From: Treponema sp.
GTDB taxonomy: Bacteria > Spirochaetota > Spirochaetia > Treponematales > Treponemataceae
DNA length: 64,000 bases
Assembly: GCA_016288205.1 (NCBI GenBank)
Contig: JAEEYO010000025.1
Span: 124,001 to 188,000 of the forward strand
Reading direction: 5' to 3'
The first letter of the stretch is position 1, and every line of letters begins with the position of its first letter. A program made the position numbers and the translations under genes. Positions 7,835-16,813 of this stretch are shown piece by piece. The notes under the pieces were generated by a model. That model saw nothing but the letters and a program-made list of their open reading frames with translations, ran no database searches and was not told the origin of the DNA.

Positions 7835-10627
7835 TTACTCCAGACCCTCTATTTTCTGCTGAAGGATCTTTGCCTTTTCCTTCAGAGCCTCTATCCGCTT
7901 ACCACGCTCGAATTTCTCTGTCAAAACACGCAGCTGGTCTGCTCTTGATTTTATATCATCTTCGGCACTCTGTCCATTACTTTTACCGGAGCTTCCCGAA
8001 TTCGCATTTTTAAGTGCCTCCGCCTCAGCCCGGTTCTTGTCGGCCTTTTCCTTGAGGAGCGCCTCAAGCTGAGCCTGCCTTTCCTTTGCGAGTGCCTCAA
8101 GACGTGCTTTTTCCGCGTCAGTCTTTGCAGCAGCTGCATCCGCATTTGCCTTTTCAAGAGCCTCTTCCGCAGACTTTATCTTTGCTTCCGCCTCCGCATT
8201 CGCACGATTTATCTGCTCCTGAGCGTCTGCCTGTGCCTGGGCTTTTGCGGCCTCCACCTGAAGGATTGTGTCAAGCTGAGCCTGCTTTTCCTTCGCAAGG
8301 GATTCGAGACGTGCTTTTTCCGCTTCGCTCTGTGCCTTTGCAGCCTCCGCATTTGCATCATCAAGTGCCTTTTGTGCTGCCTTTATGCGCGCGTTTGCCT
8401 CCGCGTTGGCCTTGTTGATTTCATCCTGCGCCTTTTGCTTTGCCTCTGCCCTTGCATTCTCAACCTGAATGAGTGCGTCAAGCTGTGCCTGCTTTTCCTT
8501 TGCAAGCGCATCAAGACGTGCTTTTTCCGCTTCGCTCTGTGCCTTGGCAGCATCCGCGTTTGCCTGATCCACGGCATCCTGTGCGGCTTTTATGGACTCC
8601 TCGGCTTCCGCTTTTGCACGGTCAATCTCTTCCTGTGCGAGCCTGTTTGCTTCCGCCTTGGCCTGTTCTATCTGCATGAGAGCGTCGAGCTGTGCCTGCT
8701 GTGCGGCTGCCTGTGCCTCAAGCTGTGCTTTTTCCGCTTCGCTCTGTGCCTGGGCTGCGGCCTCATTCGCTTTTTCAAGGGCTTCCTGAGCGGCCTTGAG
8801 TCTTTCCTGAGCTTCCTGATTGGCCTGTTCTATCTCTGCCTGAGCCTCTTCCCTTGCCTTTGCCTTTGCCTTTTCAATTTCTTCCTGGACTTTTTTGTCC
8901 GCGTCTGCCTTGGCCTGCTCTATCTGCATGAGGGCATCAAGTTGTGCCTGCTGTGCCGCAGCTTCCGCTTCCAGTCTTGCACGGTCGGATTCGGACTGAG
9001 CTTCCTCCGCAGCTTTCTTTACGTCCTCCAAGGCTTCCTGGGCTGCCTTTATGCGCTCCTGGGCCTCTGCATTTGCCTTCTCAATCTCCGCTTTTGCTTC
9101 CTCACGGGCCTTTGCGTTGGCTTTCTCAATCTCTTCCTGAGCCTTTCTGTCTGCCTCTGCCTTGGCTTCCTCAATCTGCATGAGAGCCTCAAGCTGTGCC
9201 TGCTGTGCCGCCGCTTCCGCTTCCAGTCTTGCACGGTCGGACTCGGACTGAGCTTCCTCCGCCGCTTTCTTTACGTTCTCCAAGGCTTCCTGGGCTGCCC
9301 TAATGCGTTCCTGAGCCTCCTCATTTGCCCTCTCAATTTCCGCGAGAGCTTCCTCACGGGCCTTTGCGTTGGCCTTCTCAATCTCTTCCTGAGCCTTTTT
9401 GTCTGCTTCTGCTTTAGCGGCCTCAATCTGCATGAGTGCCTCAAGCTGTGCCTGTTCCGCCGCTGCTTCCGCCTCAAGTTTTGCACGGTCAGATTCGGAC
9501 TGAGCTTCCTCCGCCGCCTTTCTTGCTTTTTCCACGGCTTCCTGCGCCTGTCTTATGCGCTCCTGGGCCTCTGCATTTGCCTTCTCAATCTCATCCTGTG
9601 CCTGCTGGCTCTGCTCAAGTGCGTCCAGACGAGCCTTTTCCGCTTCCTGTTCAGCGAGTTCCTTTGCAAGCCTTGATTCCTCGGCATCAGCCAAAGCCGC
9701 GGCAATTTTTTCATCCGCATCCGCATTTGTCTTAGCGATCTGCTCCTGAGCATAAAGACGTGCGTTCTCCGCTTCCTCAAGGGCATCCTGCAGGGACTTA
9801 TCCTTTCGCGCAAGCTCCGCCTCAAGTTCCGCAATACGTGCGTTGGCATCATCAAGAGCCTGTGACGAAACCAAATCCTCAGCGGGTGTGCTCACATTGC
9901 TGTATGTTCCCGCATTTCCAGCGCTTCCGCTTGTTTCTCCGCCGGTACGAGCCGGTCTCTGGGCAAGCTGTCTCTCGTAATATTCCCTCGCGCTAAGATA
10001 CTCCTCGCCGGTCATCTTAAGCAGATAGAGCAGCTTCTGTTCCCTTTCGCTCTGTCTGATTTCGGAAAGTCTCTGCTCGGCTTCCGCAGCTTTTTCATCA
10101 TCGGGGTATTCGGAGATGACCTGGGAATAAAGGGACTCCGCCATCTCATAATTGTAGTCGTCATAAAAACACTCGGCCATCCAAAAGAGACCCGACGCGT
10201 ACATGGGACTGTCAGGATTCTGATGACAAAAATCACTCAGGACCATAACGGCACGGTCATTCTGTCCAATCTGGTGGAGAGCGCGCCCCTTCTGATACGT
10301 GATGTACGGCAAAAGCGGGCTGTCTGGAAATTTACTGATAAATGTGTCGCAATCTTTTACGGCCGAATCATAGGAATCTGTGGCCATCTGGCTTAAAATG
10401 AGCATGTACCATGTGCTGTCTACGGCATTCGGGTTCTCAGTCACGGCCTTTCGCAAAAAAAGGGATGCCGAAACCCAGTCCTTGTTCTTGTATGCCTCGT
10501 ATCCCTGCACAAGAAAGTCGCTCTTGACTTCGTCCACACCACTTTGTCCATAAATCGGGGACAAGGGCAGCATAGAGAAAGAAAATATTAATGCAGTCTT
10601 AAAAAGCAGCTTCTTTATTTTTTCCAT
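7835..10627 (-). CDS. Exported TPR and giant Ala/Glu-rich coiled-coil protein
   Basis: A 930-residue protein with a signal peptide (residues 1-27, cleavage likely after IYGQS). Residues ~30-200 resemble TPR/BamD-YbgF repeats (VSASLFLRKAVTENP; EMAESLYSQVISEYPDDEKAAEAEQRL). From ~255 to ~900 it is an uninterrupted Ala/Glu/Gln/Lys/Arg-rich coiled coil built from exact repeats of 84 and 69 residues. It ends in a further short helix. No anchor or sorting motif is seen, so it is probably periplasmic. It overlaps the end of rpe by 13 bases. A long helical rod of this length could span or organise the periplasm; that role is inference. Confidence 0.75.
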   Translation of the reverse strand: MEKIKKLLFKTALIFSFSMLPLSPIYGQSGVDEVKSDFLVQGYEAYKNKDWVSASLFLRKAVTENPNAVDSTWYMLILSQMATDSYDSAVKDCDTFISKFPDSPLLPYITYQKGRALHQIGQNDRAVMVLSDFCHQNPDSPMYASGLFWMAECFYDDYNYEMAESLYSQVISEYPDDEKAAEAEQRLSEIRQSEREQKLLYLLKMTGEEYLSAREYYERQLAQRPARTGGETSGSAGNAGTYSNVSTPAEDLVSSQALDDANARIAELEAELARKDKSLQDALEEAENARLYAQEQIAKTNADADEKIAAALADAEESRLAKELAEQEAEKARLDALEQSQQAQDEIEKANAEAQERIRQAQEAVEKARKAAEEAQSESDRAKLEAEAAAEQAQLEALMQIEAAKAEADKKAQEEIEKANAKAREEALAEIERANEEAQERIRAAQEALENVKKAAEEAQSESDRARLEAEAAAQQAQLEALMQIEEAKAEADRKAQEEIEKANAKAREEAKAEIEKANAEAQERIKAAQEALEDVKKAAEEAQSESDRARLEAEAAAQQAQLDALMQIEQAKADADKKVQEEIEKAKAKAREEAQAEIEQANQEAQERLKAAQEALEKANEAAAQAQSEAEKAQLEAQAAAQQAQLDALMQIEQAKAEANRLAQEEIDRAKAEAEESIKAAQDAVDQANADAAKAQSEAEKARLDALAKEKQAQLDALIQVENARAEAKQKAQDEINKANAEANARIKAAQKALDDANAEAAKAQSEAEKARLESLAKEKQAQLDTILQVEAAKAQAQADAQEQINRANAEAEAKIKSAEEALEKANADAAAAKTDAEKARLEALAKERQAQLEALLKEKADKNRAEAEALKNANSGSSGKSNGQSAEDDIKSRADQLRVLTEKFERGKRIEALKEKAKILQQKIEGLE
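8065..9441 (-). repeat. In-frame tandem repeats, 3 x 207 bp and 3 x 252 bp
   Basis: The anchor CAAGCTGTGCCTG (with variants) recurs at 8065, 8272, 8479, 8686, 8938, 9190 and 9442. The spacings are exactly 207, 207, 207, 252, 252 and 252 bases, i.e. 69 or 84 codons. The 84-codon unit differs from the 69-codon unit by one extra 15-codon block of the Ala/Glu helix. Perfect frame and spacing point to unit duplication by recombination within the gene. Confidence 0.9.
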
Positions 10628-11247
10628 CTAAGATTCCCCCGAAAGAAAGAAGAACCGGAAACTACAACATCAGTTCCTGCCTCAATCACGCCGGGTAAAG
10701 TCTCAGAGTTTATGCCGCCGTCCACAGAAATCTGATATGCATAATTCTTCTCTTTCTGTATATCGGCAAGTTTTTTCACTTTGTCAACAGTATATGGAAT
10801 AAGTTTTTGACCGCCCCACCCTGGATTCACGGTCATCACGAGCACTAAATCCACCAGCGGAAGCAGATTCTCAAGGGAACTGACCGGAGTGGTCGGACAG
10901 ATTGCTATTCCGGCCTTTTTTCCCGCCGCATGGATTTTCTGAACGCAAAGGTCCGCATGGTTCGTCGCCTCAAAATGGAAAGTGATTGAGTCGGCACCGG
11001 CCTCTATGAAGGATTCAATGAAATTCTCAGGACGCTCAATCATCAGATGCACGTCAAACGGAAGCTTCGTACACTTGCGGATTGACGAAATCACGCACTG
11101 ACCGAAAGTGACTGGAGGCACAAAATGACCGTCCATGACATCAATGTGAACCATGTCGCCGCCGTTCTCTTCTATAAATTTAATGTCCTCTCCAAGCCTG
11201 GAAAAATCAGAGGCAAGGATGGACGGGGAAAGCAATACTGTCTTCAT
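10615..11247 (-). CDS. rpe: Ribulose-phosphate 3-epimerase
   Basis: A 210-residue TIM-barrel enzyme with the family landmarks LSPSILASDF near the start, VHIDVMDGHFVP (residues ~33-44, metal and catalytic Asp), FDVHLMIE, MTVNPGWGGQ and VDGGI. It interconverts ribulose-5-phosphate and xylulose-5-phosphate in the cytoplasmic pentose phosphate pathway. It heads a minus-strand gene series and overlaps the coiled-coil gene by 13 bases. A strong promoter lies so close to the ATG that the mRNA may have almost no leader. Slightly shorter than typical (~215-220 residues). Confidence 0.95.
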   Translation of the reverse strand: MKTVLLSPSILASDFSRLGEDIKFIEENGGDMVHIDVMDGHFVPPVTFGQCVISSIRKCTKLPFDVHLMIERPENFIESFIEAGADSITFHFEATNHADLCVQKIHAAGKKAGIAICPTTPVSSLENLLPLVDLVLVMTVNPGWGGQKLIPYTVDKVKKLADIQKEKNYAYQISVDGGINSETLPGVIEAGTDVVVSGSSFFRGNLRWKK

Positions 11248-11253
11248 GTTGAT

Positions 11254-11282
11254 ATTTTAATCTTTTTTTTGGATTCTGTCAA
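11254..11282 (-). promoter_or_regulatory. Sigma-70-type promoter of rpe
   Basis: The minus strand reads TTGACA, 17 bases, TAAAAT. The -10 box ends only six bases before the rpe ATG (11245-11247), so initiation is expected at or within a base or two of the start codon. No Shine-Dalgarno sequence can fit in between. Confidence 0.75.
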
Positions 11283-11334
11283 ATAAGTGGAGAGAGGAAA
11301 AATCAAAGTGCCGGGGAAAAAAATATTTTTCTAC

Positions 11335-11363
11335 TTCACAAAAACCGATATTTATAGTAAGAT
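11335..11363 (+). promoter_or_regulatory. Putative promoter of the 11419 lipoprotein gene
   Basis: TTCACA, 17 bases, TAAGAT, 55 bases before the ATG at 11419. The -35 box matches consensus at five of six positions, the -10 box at four of six. Confidence 0.5.
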
Positions 11364-11418
11364 TTTATGAGGATTTGCGCTCATGGGAATTCAGCGCCCT
11401 GGGCGAATTGGAGGAAAT

Positions 11419-12015
11419 ATGAAAAGAATTGGCTTTGTGGCATCTTTGCTGATGACGCTCGCACTTTTTATCTCATGTGCATCAAACAAGCAGCCGGTAA
11501 TGAACAATACATTCAATGAAACAAATACTACAGATGGAAAAAATCAGGACGGAGCGGAGGAAGAGATTGTAAAGCCCCTTCTCCTCACCCAAATGCCAAT
11601 AATCGCCTTTACCGGCGTGGGAATCAAGTACGAGTGTGAGTCCCTGCTTTTGGAAGAGACATCGGTGGTTCAGGATGAGAGCGCAAGCAGCAAATACGCA
11701 ATCAAGATTGAGAACAACGCTTCAAGGGCACAGATAAAAATCCGCTTCCCCGCAGGAACCTATGAGTGTCTTTTATGTGAAAAGGCTTATTCCACCGCAC
11801 AGTCGGCTTTTTATGTCTACATCGATGACAATGCCTACAGGGTTTATCCGAGCAATCCGCCGACGGGAAATTTCGAGCTGACCACAAGGGCCCCAATCTA
11901 CTTCACCATTGACGAGCCAAGGACAATCCTCGTGACAATCCAGGCGAACTCAGGCAACAAGATTGGCGGTACCGGAATGTTCCTTGATTACATCCAGTTC
12001 GTGAAAAGAAAGTAA
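11419..12015 (+). CDS. Putative lipoprotein of unknown function
   Basis: A 198-residue protein starting at MKRIGFVASLL; this ATG follows GGAGGAAAT, so the in-frame ATG 36 bases upstream is unlikely. The leader ends FISCAS, a good spirochaetal lipobox with Cys near residue 20. A Thr/Asn/Asp-rich linker follows, then a beta-rich domain containing TGVGIKYECESLLLEE and repeated Tyr/Phe strands. No family recognised. It stands alone on the plus strand between minus-strand genes, with its own promoter. Probably anchored in the inner or outer membrane facing the periplasm. Confidence 0.7.
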   Translation: MKRIGFVASLLMTLALFISCASNKQPVMNNTFNETNTTDGKNQDGAEEEIVKPLLLTQMPIIAFTGVGIKYECESLLLEETSVVQDESASSKYAIKIENNASRAQIKIRFPAGTYECLLCEKAYSTAQSAFYVYIDDNAYRVYPSNPPTGNFELTTRAPIYFTIDEPRTILVTIQANSGNKIGGTGMFLDYIQFVKRK

Positions 12016-12057
12016 CAAGCGCCACATTCCAGAATTTTCCCACCCTTCAAAGACTGC

Positions 12058-13263
12058 CTATTTTCCGAGGTCCAGCACGCGTCGGTTAAAATCCTTAGGC
12101 GGTCTTTCAATTATGCTCCAGTCAAAATCCAGGATTCCATGCGGCGGGAAAAGTGGCGGCGGAGCGGGCTTCCTAAGCTGATGGTTCATCGCTATGATTT
12201 CCTCAATGGTGCGAGTTCCGTCAGTCAGCGTAAGATAAGGCTCCCCGAACGCACAGATTGTGGTAGTGCGCACCGTATACTGAATGGGGTTTCCATAGGC
12301 ATCGGTGGAATGTTTTTCAACCAGCACTGAATTTACGGTGTGCGGATTAGGCAGCGAGTCGCTTTTCACAAGATTCCTGATTCCGGTTCTTTTTCCAAGA
12401 GTGCATGTATAATTCTGGTCTCCGATCCACAGATGTTTGGGCACGCTGTAGGTCTCGTCTCCCTCGCTGAAAGTTGCGATTGCGGCGGGATCGTACTCCA
12501 TGTCAGTCTTCCAGTATCTGATCGGATAAACCGCATTGTCGGTCACGTAATATGAAAGAAGCTCCTCGCTTTCCCTTGGCGGAGAGGCGAAAATTCCGTT
12601 GGCGTTTCCAAAGTTCTGCCAGTAGCCGGCAAGTTTGTTTCCGGACTCAAGCACGGTTCCGTTCAGGAAAGGACTTGCGGGAAGCGAGTCAGAATCCTCA
12701 ACTTTGATTGCGAATTTCAGATAGAGCTTGTCCCCGATCACAGCGACAGGTATATGGTAGATTTTTTTTCCGCCCAAACGTCTGCCACCGAATTCAACCT
12801 GCATGTCCCACGCGCCCGAGCAGAGGTTCTCTCCCAAAAGGATGTCGCCGTCCTCCTGCACCGTGGTGATTCCGTATTCCGACGTAAAAAGCTGGTCGGT
12901 CAGAGGAACGAAGCGGATTTTCACTTCCTGCGCCGGAGATGATGTCTGGGTCGCATTGTTTGTGTCCCGCTGAGTCCCCGCAGAATACTCGTTGCTTTCC
13001 GCCACCCTGTCATCGTACCACTGATAGAATGTCCTGAGAACGATATGCGGCACGGCCTCACCCGACGGACTTACATATCCCGTGTCAAAAACCACGTAGC
13101 GGTTGTAGTTCTCCCAGATTCCCTCAAGCAAAAGAGGAACAGGATTGTCCTGCTCCACCATCTCAGTTCCGCTGTCATCCGACCAAGAATCCTGAGCAGG
13201 CAGAGTCTGTGCAGCAAGGGCAAAAAATCCCGCAACGAAAAATATTTTATGACAAAACTTCAT
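12058..13263 (-). CDS. Exported protein of unknown function
   Basis: About 401 residues with a signal peptide (MKFCHKIFFVAGFFALAAQ, cleavage probably after LPAQD). The mature part is acidic and Trp/Tyr-rich, with segments such as EGIWENYNRYVVFDTGYV and FLNGTVLESGNKLAGYWQNF that suggest a beta-rich periplasmic or outer-membrane-associated protein. No family recognised. ATG at 13263 is chosen, 10 bases after GGAGG; an in-frame GTG at 13269 is only four bases from that site. The gene converges on the lipoprotein ending at 12015. Confidence 0.65.
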   Translation of the reverse strand: MKFCHKIFFVAGFFALAAQTLPAQDSWSDDSGTEMVEQDNPVPLLLEGIWENYNRYVVFDTGYVSPSGEAVPHIVLRTFYQWYDDRVAESNEYSAGTQRDTNNATQTSSPAQEVKIRFVPLTDQLFTSEYGITTVQEDGDILLGENLCSGAWDMQVEFGGRRLGGKKIYHIPVAVIGDKLYLKFAIKVEDSDSLPASPFLNGTVLESGNKLAGYWQNFGNANGIFASPPRESEELLSYYVTDNAVYPIRYWKTDMEYDPAAIATFSEGDETYSVPKHLWIGDQNYTCTLGKRTGIRNLVKSDSLPNPHTVNSVLVEKHSTDAYGNPIQYTVRTTTICAFGEPYLTLTDGTRTIEEIIAMNHQLRKPAPPPLFPPHGILDFDWSIIERPPKDFNRRVLDLGK

Positions 13264-13339
13264 TCTCACTAAACCTCCGTCTCCCGTAAGCGGGGGACAA
13301 TGAGCCTCCCCGAACTAAAAACAATATGGCTCTTCGTTC

Positions 13340-13368
13340 ATTATCGGAAGATTTCCCGGATTTGTGAA
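13340..13368 (-). promoter_or_regulatory. Putative promoter of the 12058-13263 gene
   Basis: On the minus strand TTCACA, 17 bases, GATAAT, about 75 bases before the ATG. Both boxes match consensus at five of six positions. It lies in the ~130-base gap behind the stop of the metalloprotease-like gene. Confidence 0.55.
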
Positions 13369-13399
13369 GTAGATGTCAAAAACAACTCATTTCGCGGCG

Positions 13400-14368
13400 T
13401 TATTTTTTCAAAATCTTTTTCATGTTGGTAATCACTTTCTTTGTCTTCACCTTTTTGGAATTTGTCACGAGCAGGACAAAGTTGTCGGCAAGGATTTCCT
13501 CCGCATGAATGATGTAATTTGTGTTTTCTCCAACCAGCGAAAGATAGTTCGGAATCTCGCTAAATGAATATAGACAGTTCTGATCATTCACAACTTTAAC
13601 CTTGCAATCATCTTCATCTTCCTGAATTGCGCAGAATGCCAAAATCATGTAGTCAAAGAATTCACCGCCCTTGCTTTCGTCGTAATCAGTGGCACCAAGC
13701 AAAATCGGCATGACCTTTTCTGCCTGCCCATTAATCGTCGTGTTGAAATAGTAATTGTTGTTCACGGAATCTGGATTCGTAATCTTATACTGAGCCATGA
13801 GACCTGTGAATGTGAGATTCTTCGTTTTATAAAATCCGATGCTGTTGTAAAGTTTTTCCCTTATGTCAAGATTGTTCTTTGAGAAAATATGGAAAAGCTC
13901 GTGAATCAAAAGTTCTTCCATGGCAGAAAGGCTGTCCATCCTGATCATGTTTTTTGAAAGGACTATGACATTCTGTTTTCGGCAATATGCTGAATCGCCT
14001 TCCTCGGCTCCGGTTGTCTTTACAAGATAAATTTCCTTCGGGAGCATAATCTTATATTTTTTCAGCAGGTCCTTAATTTCTGTAAAAGCCACATTCAGAT
14101 AGAGAGATTCAACATCATCCCAGTCCAAAGTCTGCCGGCTGATAAAATCAAGGTATTCTTCTTTTGTTACCTTTCTGCTTGTCTTCAATCTTGCGGACAT
14201 ATCAAACTCGGAAAGGCTGTTCGTAAAATCATCTTCCTCTTTTAGAAGCTCACTGCCCTTTGTCTTATCCGCGAGGATAAAATTGACTTTTGAGGAATCC
14301 ACGCAATCAAGTGCAAAGGCGAAACCAAATGACAACATGATTGTTAATAAGAATAAAAATTTTTTCAT
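13400..14368 (-). CDS. Exported metalloprotease-like protein (HExxH)
   Basis: A 322-residue protein with a signal peptide (residues 1-20, cleavage near AFALD). HELFH at residues 156-160, followed by IFSKNNLDIREKLYNSIGF, is a zinc-peptidase-like HExxH helix; the third zinc ligand cannot be fixed by eye. The rest shows no known family, so this could be a gluzincin-like peptidase or an inactive relative. It ends three bases before the next stop-start region of the pyridoxamine-oxidase-like gene, which lies upstream on the same strand. Periplasmic or secreted location is inferred from the leader. Confidence 0.6.
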   Translation of the reverse strand: MKKFLFLLTIMLSFGFAFALDCVDSSKVNFILADKTKGSELLKEEDDFTNSLSEFDMSARLKTSRKVTKEEYLDFISRQTLDWDDVESLYLNVAFTEIKDLLKKYKIMLPKEIYLVKTTGAEEGDSAYCRKQNVIVLSKNMIRMDSLSAMEELLIHELFHIFSKNNLDIREKLYNSIGFYKTKNLTFTGLMAQYKITNPDSVNNNYYFNTTINGQAEKVMPILLGATDYDESKGGEFFDYMILAFCAIQEDEDDCKVKVVNDQNCLYSFSEIPNYLSLVGENTNYIIHAEEILADNFVLLVTNSKKVKTKKVITNMKKILKK

Positions 14369-14371
14369 ACT

Positions 14372-14812
14372 CTACTCCATTTTAGCGCTAAGAAATGCAA
14401 CATCGACATTTTCCGTCTTTAAGTCGCAATAATATCTTCCTTTGCTCGCGGTAAATTTAAGGACGCAATAGTCAGGATCCGTCACGCCCTTTTTGTAAAA
14501 GATTGAGTCCCCTCTTCTCCAGATAGCGCTCTTTGTTTCCTGATCCGTAAGCACTTCCATCTTTCCGACAAGCATCAGTCCCTCGTATTTTATGAGACCC
14601 TTGTGGTAGAAGTATATGCTTGCATTTGGATTTTCCCGATATTGCCTGACACGCATTGATGAGGTGTTTGTGGAAAAATAAAACTCCTTTATGCCTACCC
14701 GCTTCCTTGGCTTCAGCATGGCCTTTACGTTCGGGAACATCTCATTGTCCACAGAGCACACAAAACTCACTTTCTGCCTGTCGATGAACTTTTCCAATTT
14801 TTTCAAATCCAT
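14372..14812 (-). CDS. Pyridoxamine 5'-phosphate oxidase-family flavin protein
   Basis: A 146-residue protein with the split-barrel pattern of the general-stress/PNPOx-like family: KLEKFIDRQKVSFVCSVD at the start, then KEFYFSTNTSSMRVRQYRENPNASIYF near residues 43-75 and GLMLVGKMEVL. These proteins bind FMN (or F420/heme in relatives) as dimers. Substrate unknown; the length suits small FMN-binding stress or reductase-like members rather than true PdxH. Good GGAG site before the start. Cytoplasmic. Confidence 0.8.
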   Translation of the reverse strand: MDLKKLEKFIDRQKVSFVCSVDNEMFPNVKAMLKPRKRVGIKEFYFSTNTSSMRVRQYRENPNASIYFYHKGLIKYEGLMLVGKMEVLTDQETKSAIWRRGDSIFYKKGVTDPDYCVLKFTASKGRYYCDLKTENVDVAFLSAKME

Positions 14813-14821
14813 TTTTGTCTC

Positions 14822-15478
14822 CTATCTGCAAACTATTGCCCAATTTTTAAAAAATATTTTATAGCCGCCGTCGTTCCACAATTTCAGGAACTCATCATAA
14901 GTATAATACCGGTTTCCTTCCATGCACTTCTCATCAATCACTGTCTTGCGCTGATTTTCCGCACTCTTGTCCTGCATTGAGTCGTAAAGCATAAAGCCGT
15001 TTTCATCATAGCCTAGAATCGTCACATAATGAAGGATGTGATGGATTTTTATAAGGCAAATGACTGGACGCTTTTGCCACACGGTTTCCTTTATCCACTT
15101 TATTTTTTCCTCATCGGATTTTGACTTCAAAACATATTCCTTGGTCTTGATTCCGTTCTCATGCAACTGATTCACCACGCCCTGCGGAAACGTGAGATTC
15201 TTATAGATGCGCCATTTCATTTGCTGTGAAAGAAGCTCGGGATCTTTTTCCTCGTTTCGCAGAATATTCACCACGGCCATAACCGAGTAAGGTCCGCAAT
15301 TATTCAGTGTCTGCCGGTAAAAAAGATTTTTGTCCATCTTCAAATAATATGTGTCGTAAGCCATATAGTTTCCTTTTGGAACAAATGACGGAATTGCCCT
15401 GCCGAAGCAAAGCAAAAATATCGCAGCCGCAACAAGAAATATCAAAATGCCATTCAGTATAATTTTTCTCTTTTTCAT
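14822..15478 (-). CDS. Membrane-anchored C39-like cysteine peptidase
   Basis: A 218-residue protein with one N-terminal membrane segment (residues ~7-27) and a papain-like C39 domain. The catalytic Cys is in QTLNNCGPYS (Cys61, with the oxyanion Gln six residues before), His is in HILHYVTILGYD (His150), with a following Asp. C39-like proteins of this kind without a transporter process or bind double-Gly leaders, or act as general envelope peptidases. No bacteriocin or ABC exporter lies next to it. Active site on the periplasmic side is inferred. Confidence 0.75.
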   Translation of the reverse strand: MKKRKIILNGILIFLVAAAIFLLCFGRAIPSFVPKGNYMAYDTYYLKMDKNLFYRQTLNNCGPYSVMAVVNILRNEEKDPELLSQQMKWRIYKNLTFPQGVVNQLHENGIKTKEYVLKSKSDEEKIKWIKETVWQKRPVICLIKIHHILHYVTILGYDENGFMLYDSMQDKSAENQRKTVIDEKCMEGNRYYTYDEFLKLWNDGGYKIFFKNWAIVCR

Positions 15479-15514
15479 TTTTCCCCCTGAGAACCGGCAC
15501 AGACAATCCGTGTT

Positions 15515-16720
15515 TTACCTCGGCAGTTCAACAACAAACCATTGGTGCGTGCGCTCGTCTTGACACATCGATACTTGGTCATAATCATCGACAGTTTCAC
15601 CCTGGTATGCTGCGGAGATTCTTATTGTGTAGTACTCCATGTACTTATGGAAGTTTTCTGGATTGATTGTGACGGAAATATAATCGACCAGACCATAAAG
15701 CTCTTCCCATGCATTTTCAAACGAAACAATTTCATCCGCAATACCTGAATGCCAGACATAGTTTTTCCAGGCATCAGACTGATTAAAATAACTCACGAAA
15801 AAAGTGGCCAAAACTTCCGTCGGGTCGGTACGATCTATGTTTGAAAAATCTGAGATGGGATTTCCTCCGAGCGTCGCGGTGACTTTTTTCCCTTCACGCT
15901 TTATTACAAAAGATTTTTTTGAATCATCTTTATCAACAATGGCCCACTCAAGCTCTTCCGCGGCAGAAATACAACCTTTTGGAATGTCCATTCCCGAAAT
16001 GCACGCGACGACTCCCTGATTCGGACTTATATACCATTTCTTTCCGTATTTAATTGTCTCCGCAAGAAAATAATATTTTGTCCCTTCAACATAAAAGCTG
16101 GCCGTAACGTCCTTAATGTCCTTGCAGCCGTAAATCTTTTTTGACTTCTCAAGATTTTTATTTATTGTCTGATTAAACTCATCAAGCAAATCTTCATCGC
16201 AAGAATCATAATAAGGATAATTACCGGCATAATACGTCAAAATCCTTTCAAGTGGAACAAACTCATTAAATTTAATGGCGCGCAACCTTCGTTCCGCATT
16301 GCTGGGAAATGCTTCGTCTATTACGCTTTGAACATTGTCACGTAAAGCAATGACACTGCTTTTTTTGAAAAAATCACTTCCGCTTAAATTCCAAATCTGA
16401 TATTTTATCATCTTGTTGATTGAGGCCAAGACTTCAAATTTGCCAGTTTCCCGGAGAAGATCGTCTTTCGGATAAATCATTTTCATTGTCACAGTGGCAC
16501 AATTCAGATTTTCTATAAAGCGGTCAATGCTGTAGTTTTCCACAAAGGTCTCTACCGCATAACAACTTATAATCTGATTATAGTCACAAGCTTTCAGTGC
16601 ATTCAAGTAATTCTTTACGGCATCCTCGGGAGAGTCCGCACCCTTCCCTTCAAAAGTCTGCGCCCCCAGCGAAAACACAAGACATAAAGTCAATAAAACT
16701 CTCAATATATTTTTTTTCAT
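15515..16720 (-). CDS. Exported protein of unknown function
   Basis: About 401 residues with a signal peptide (MKKNILRVLLTLCLVFSLGAQ). The mature protein begins SPEDAVKNYLNALKACDYNQII, a pattern seen in NTF2/SnoaL-like exported proteins, and this theme appears to recur near the C-terminus (PTEVLATFFVSYFNQSDAW), so it may hold two related cone folds. ATG at 16720 is chosen over a TTG six bases upstream; neither has a clear Shine-Dalgarno site. Function unknown. Confidence 0.6.
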   Translation of the reverse strand: MKKNILRVLLTLCLVFSLGAQTFEGKGADSPEDAVKNYLNALKACDYNQIISCYAVETFVENYSIDRFIENLNCATVTMKMIYPKDDLLRETGKFEVLASINKMIKYQIWNLSGSDFFKKSSVIALRDNVQSVIDEAFPSNAERRLRAIKFNEFVPLERILTYYAGNYPYYDSCDEDLLDEFNQTINKNLEKSKKIYGCKDIKDVTASFYVEGTKYYFLAETIKYGKKWYISPNQGVVACISGMDIPKGCISAAEELEWAIVDKDDSKKSFVIKREGKKVTATLGGNPISDFSNIDRTDPTEVLATFFVSYFNQSDAWKNYVWHSGIADEIVSFENAWEELYGLVDYISVTINPENFHKYMEYYTIRISAAYQGETVDDYDQVSMCQDERTHQWFVVELPR

Positions 16721-16813
16721 ATACAAATTCTACCTACAGAGATATTCAAATCTTTGGAGAAATTCATCTTGCTGACATCCATAACTATATACTAACGTTA
16801 AGCAGAGGTATCG

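Noticed and set aside
8372-9676. 434-codon open frame, Cys/Leu-rich, opposite the coiled-coil gene
   Set aside because: It mirrors the repeated Ala/Glu codons of the real gene; no ribosome site or family, and composition is a reverse-complement artefact.
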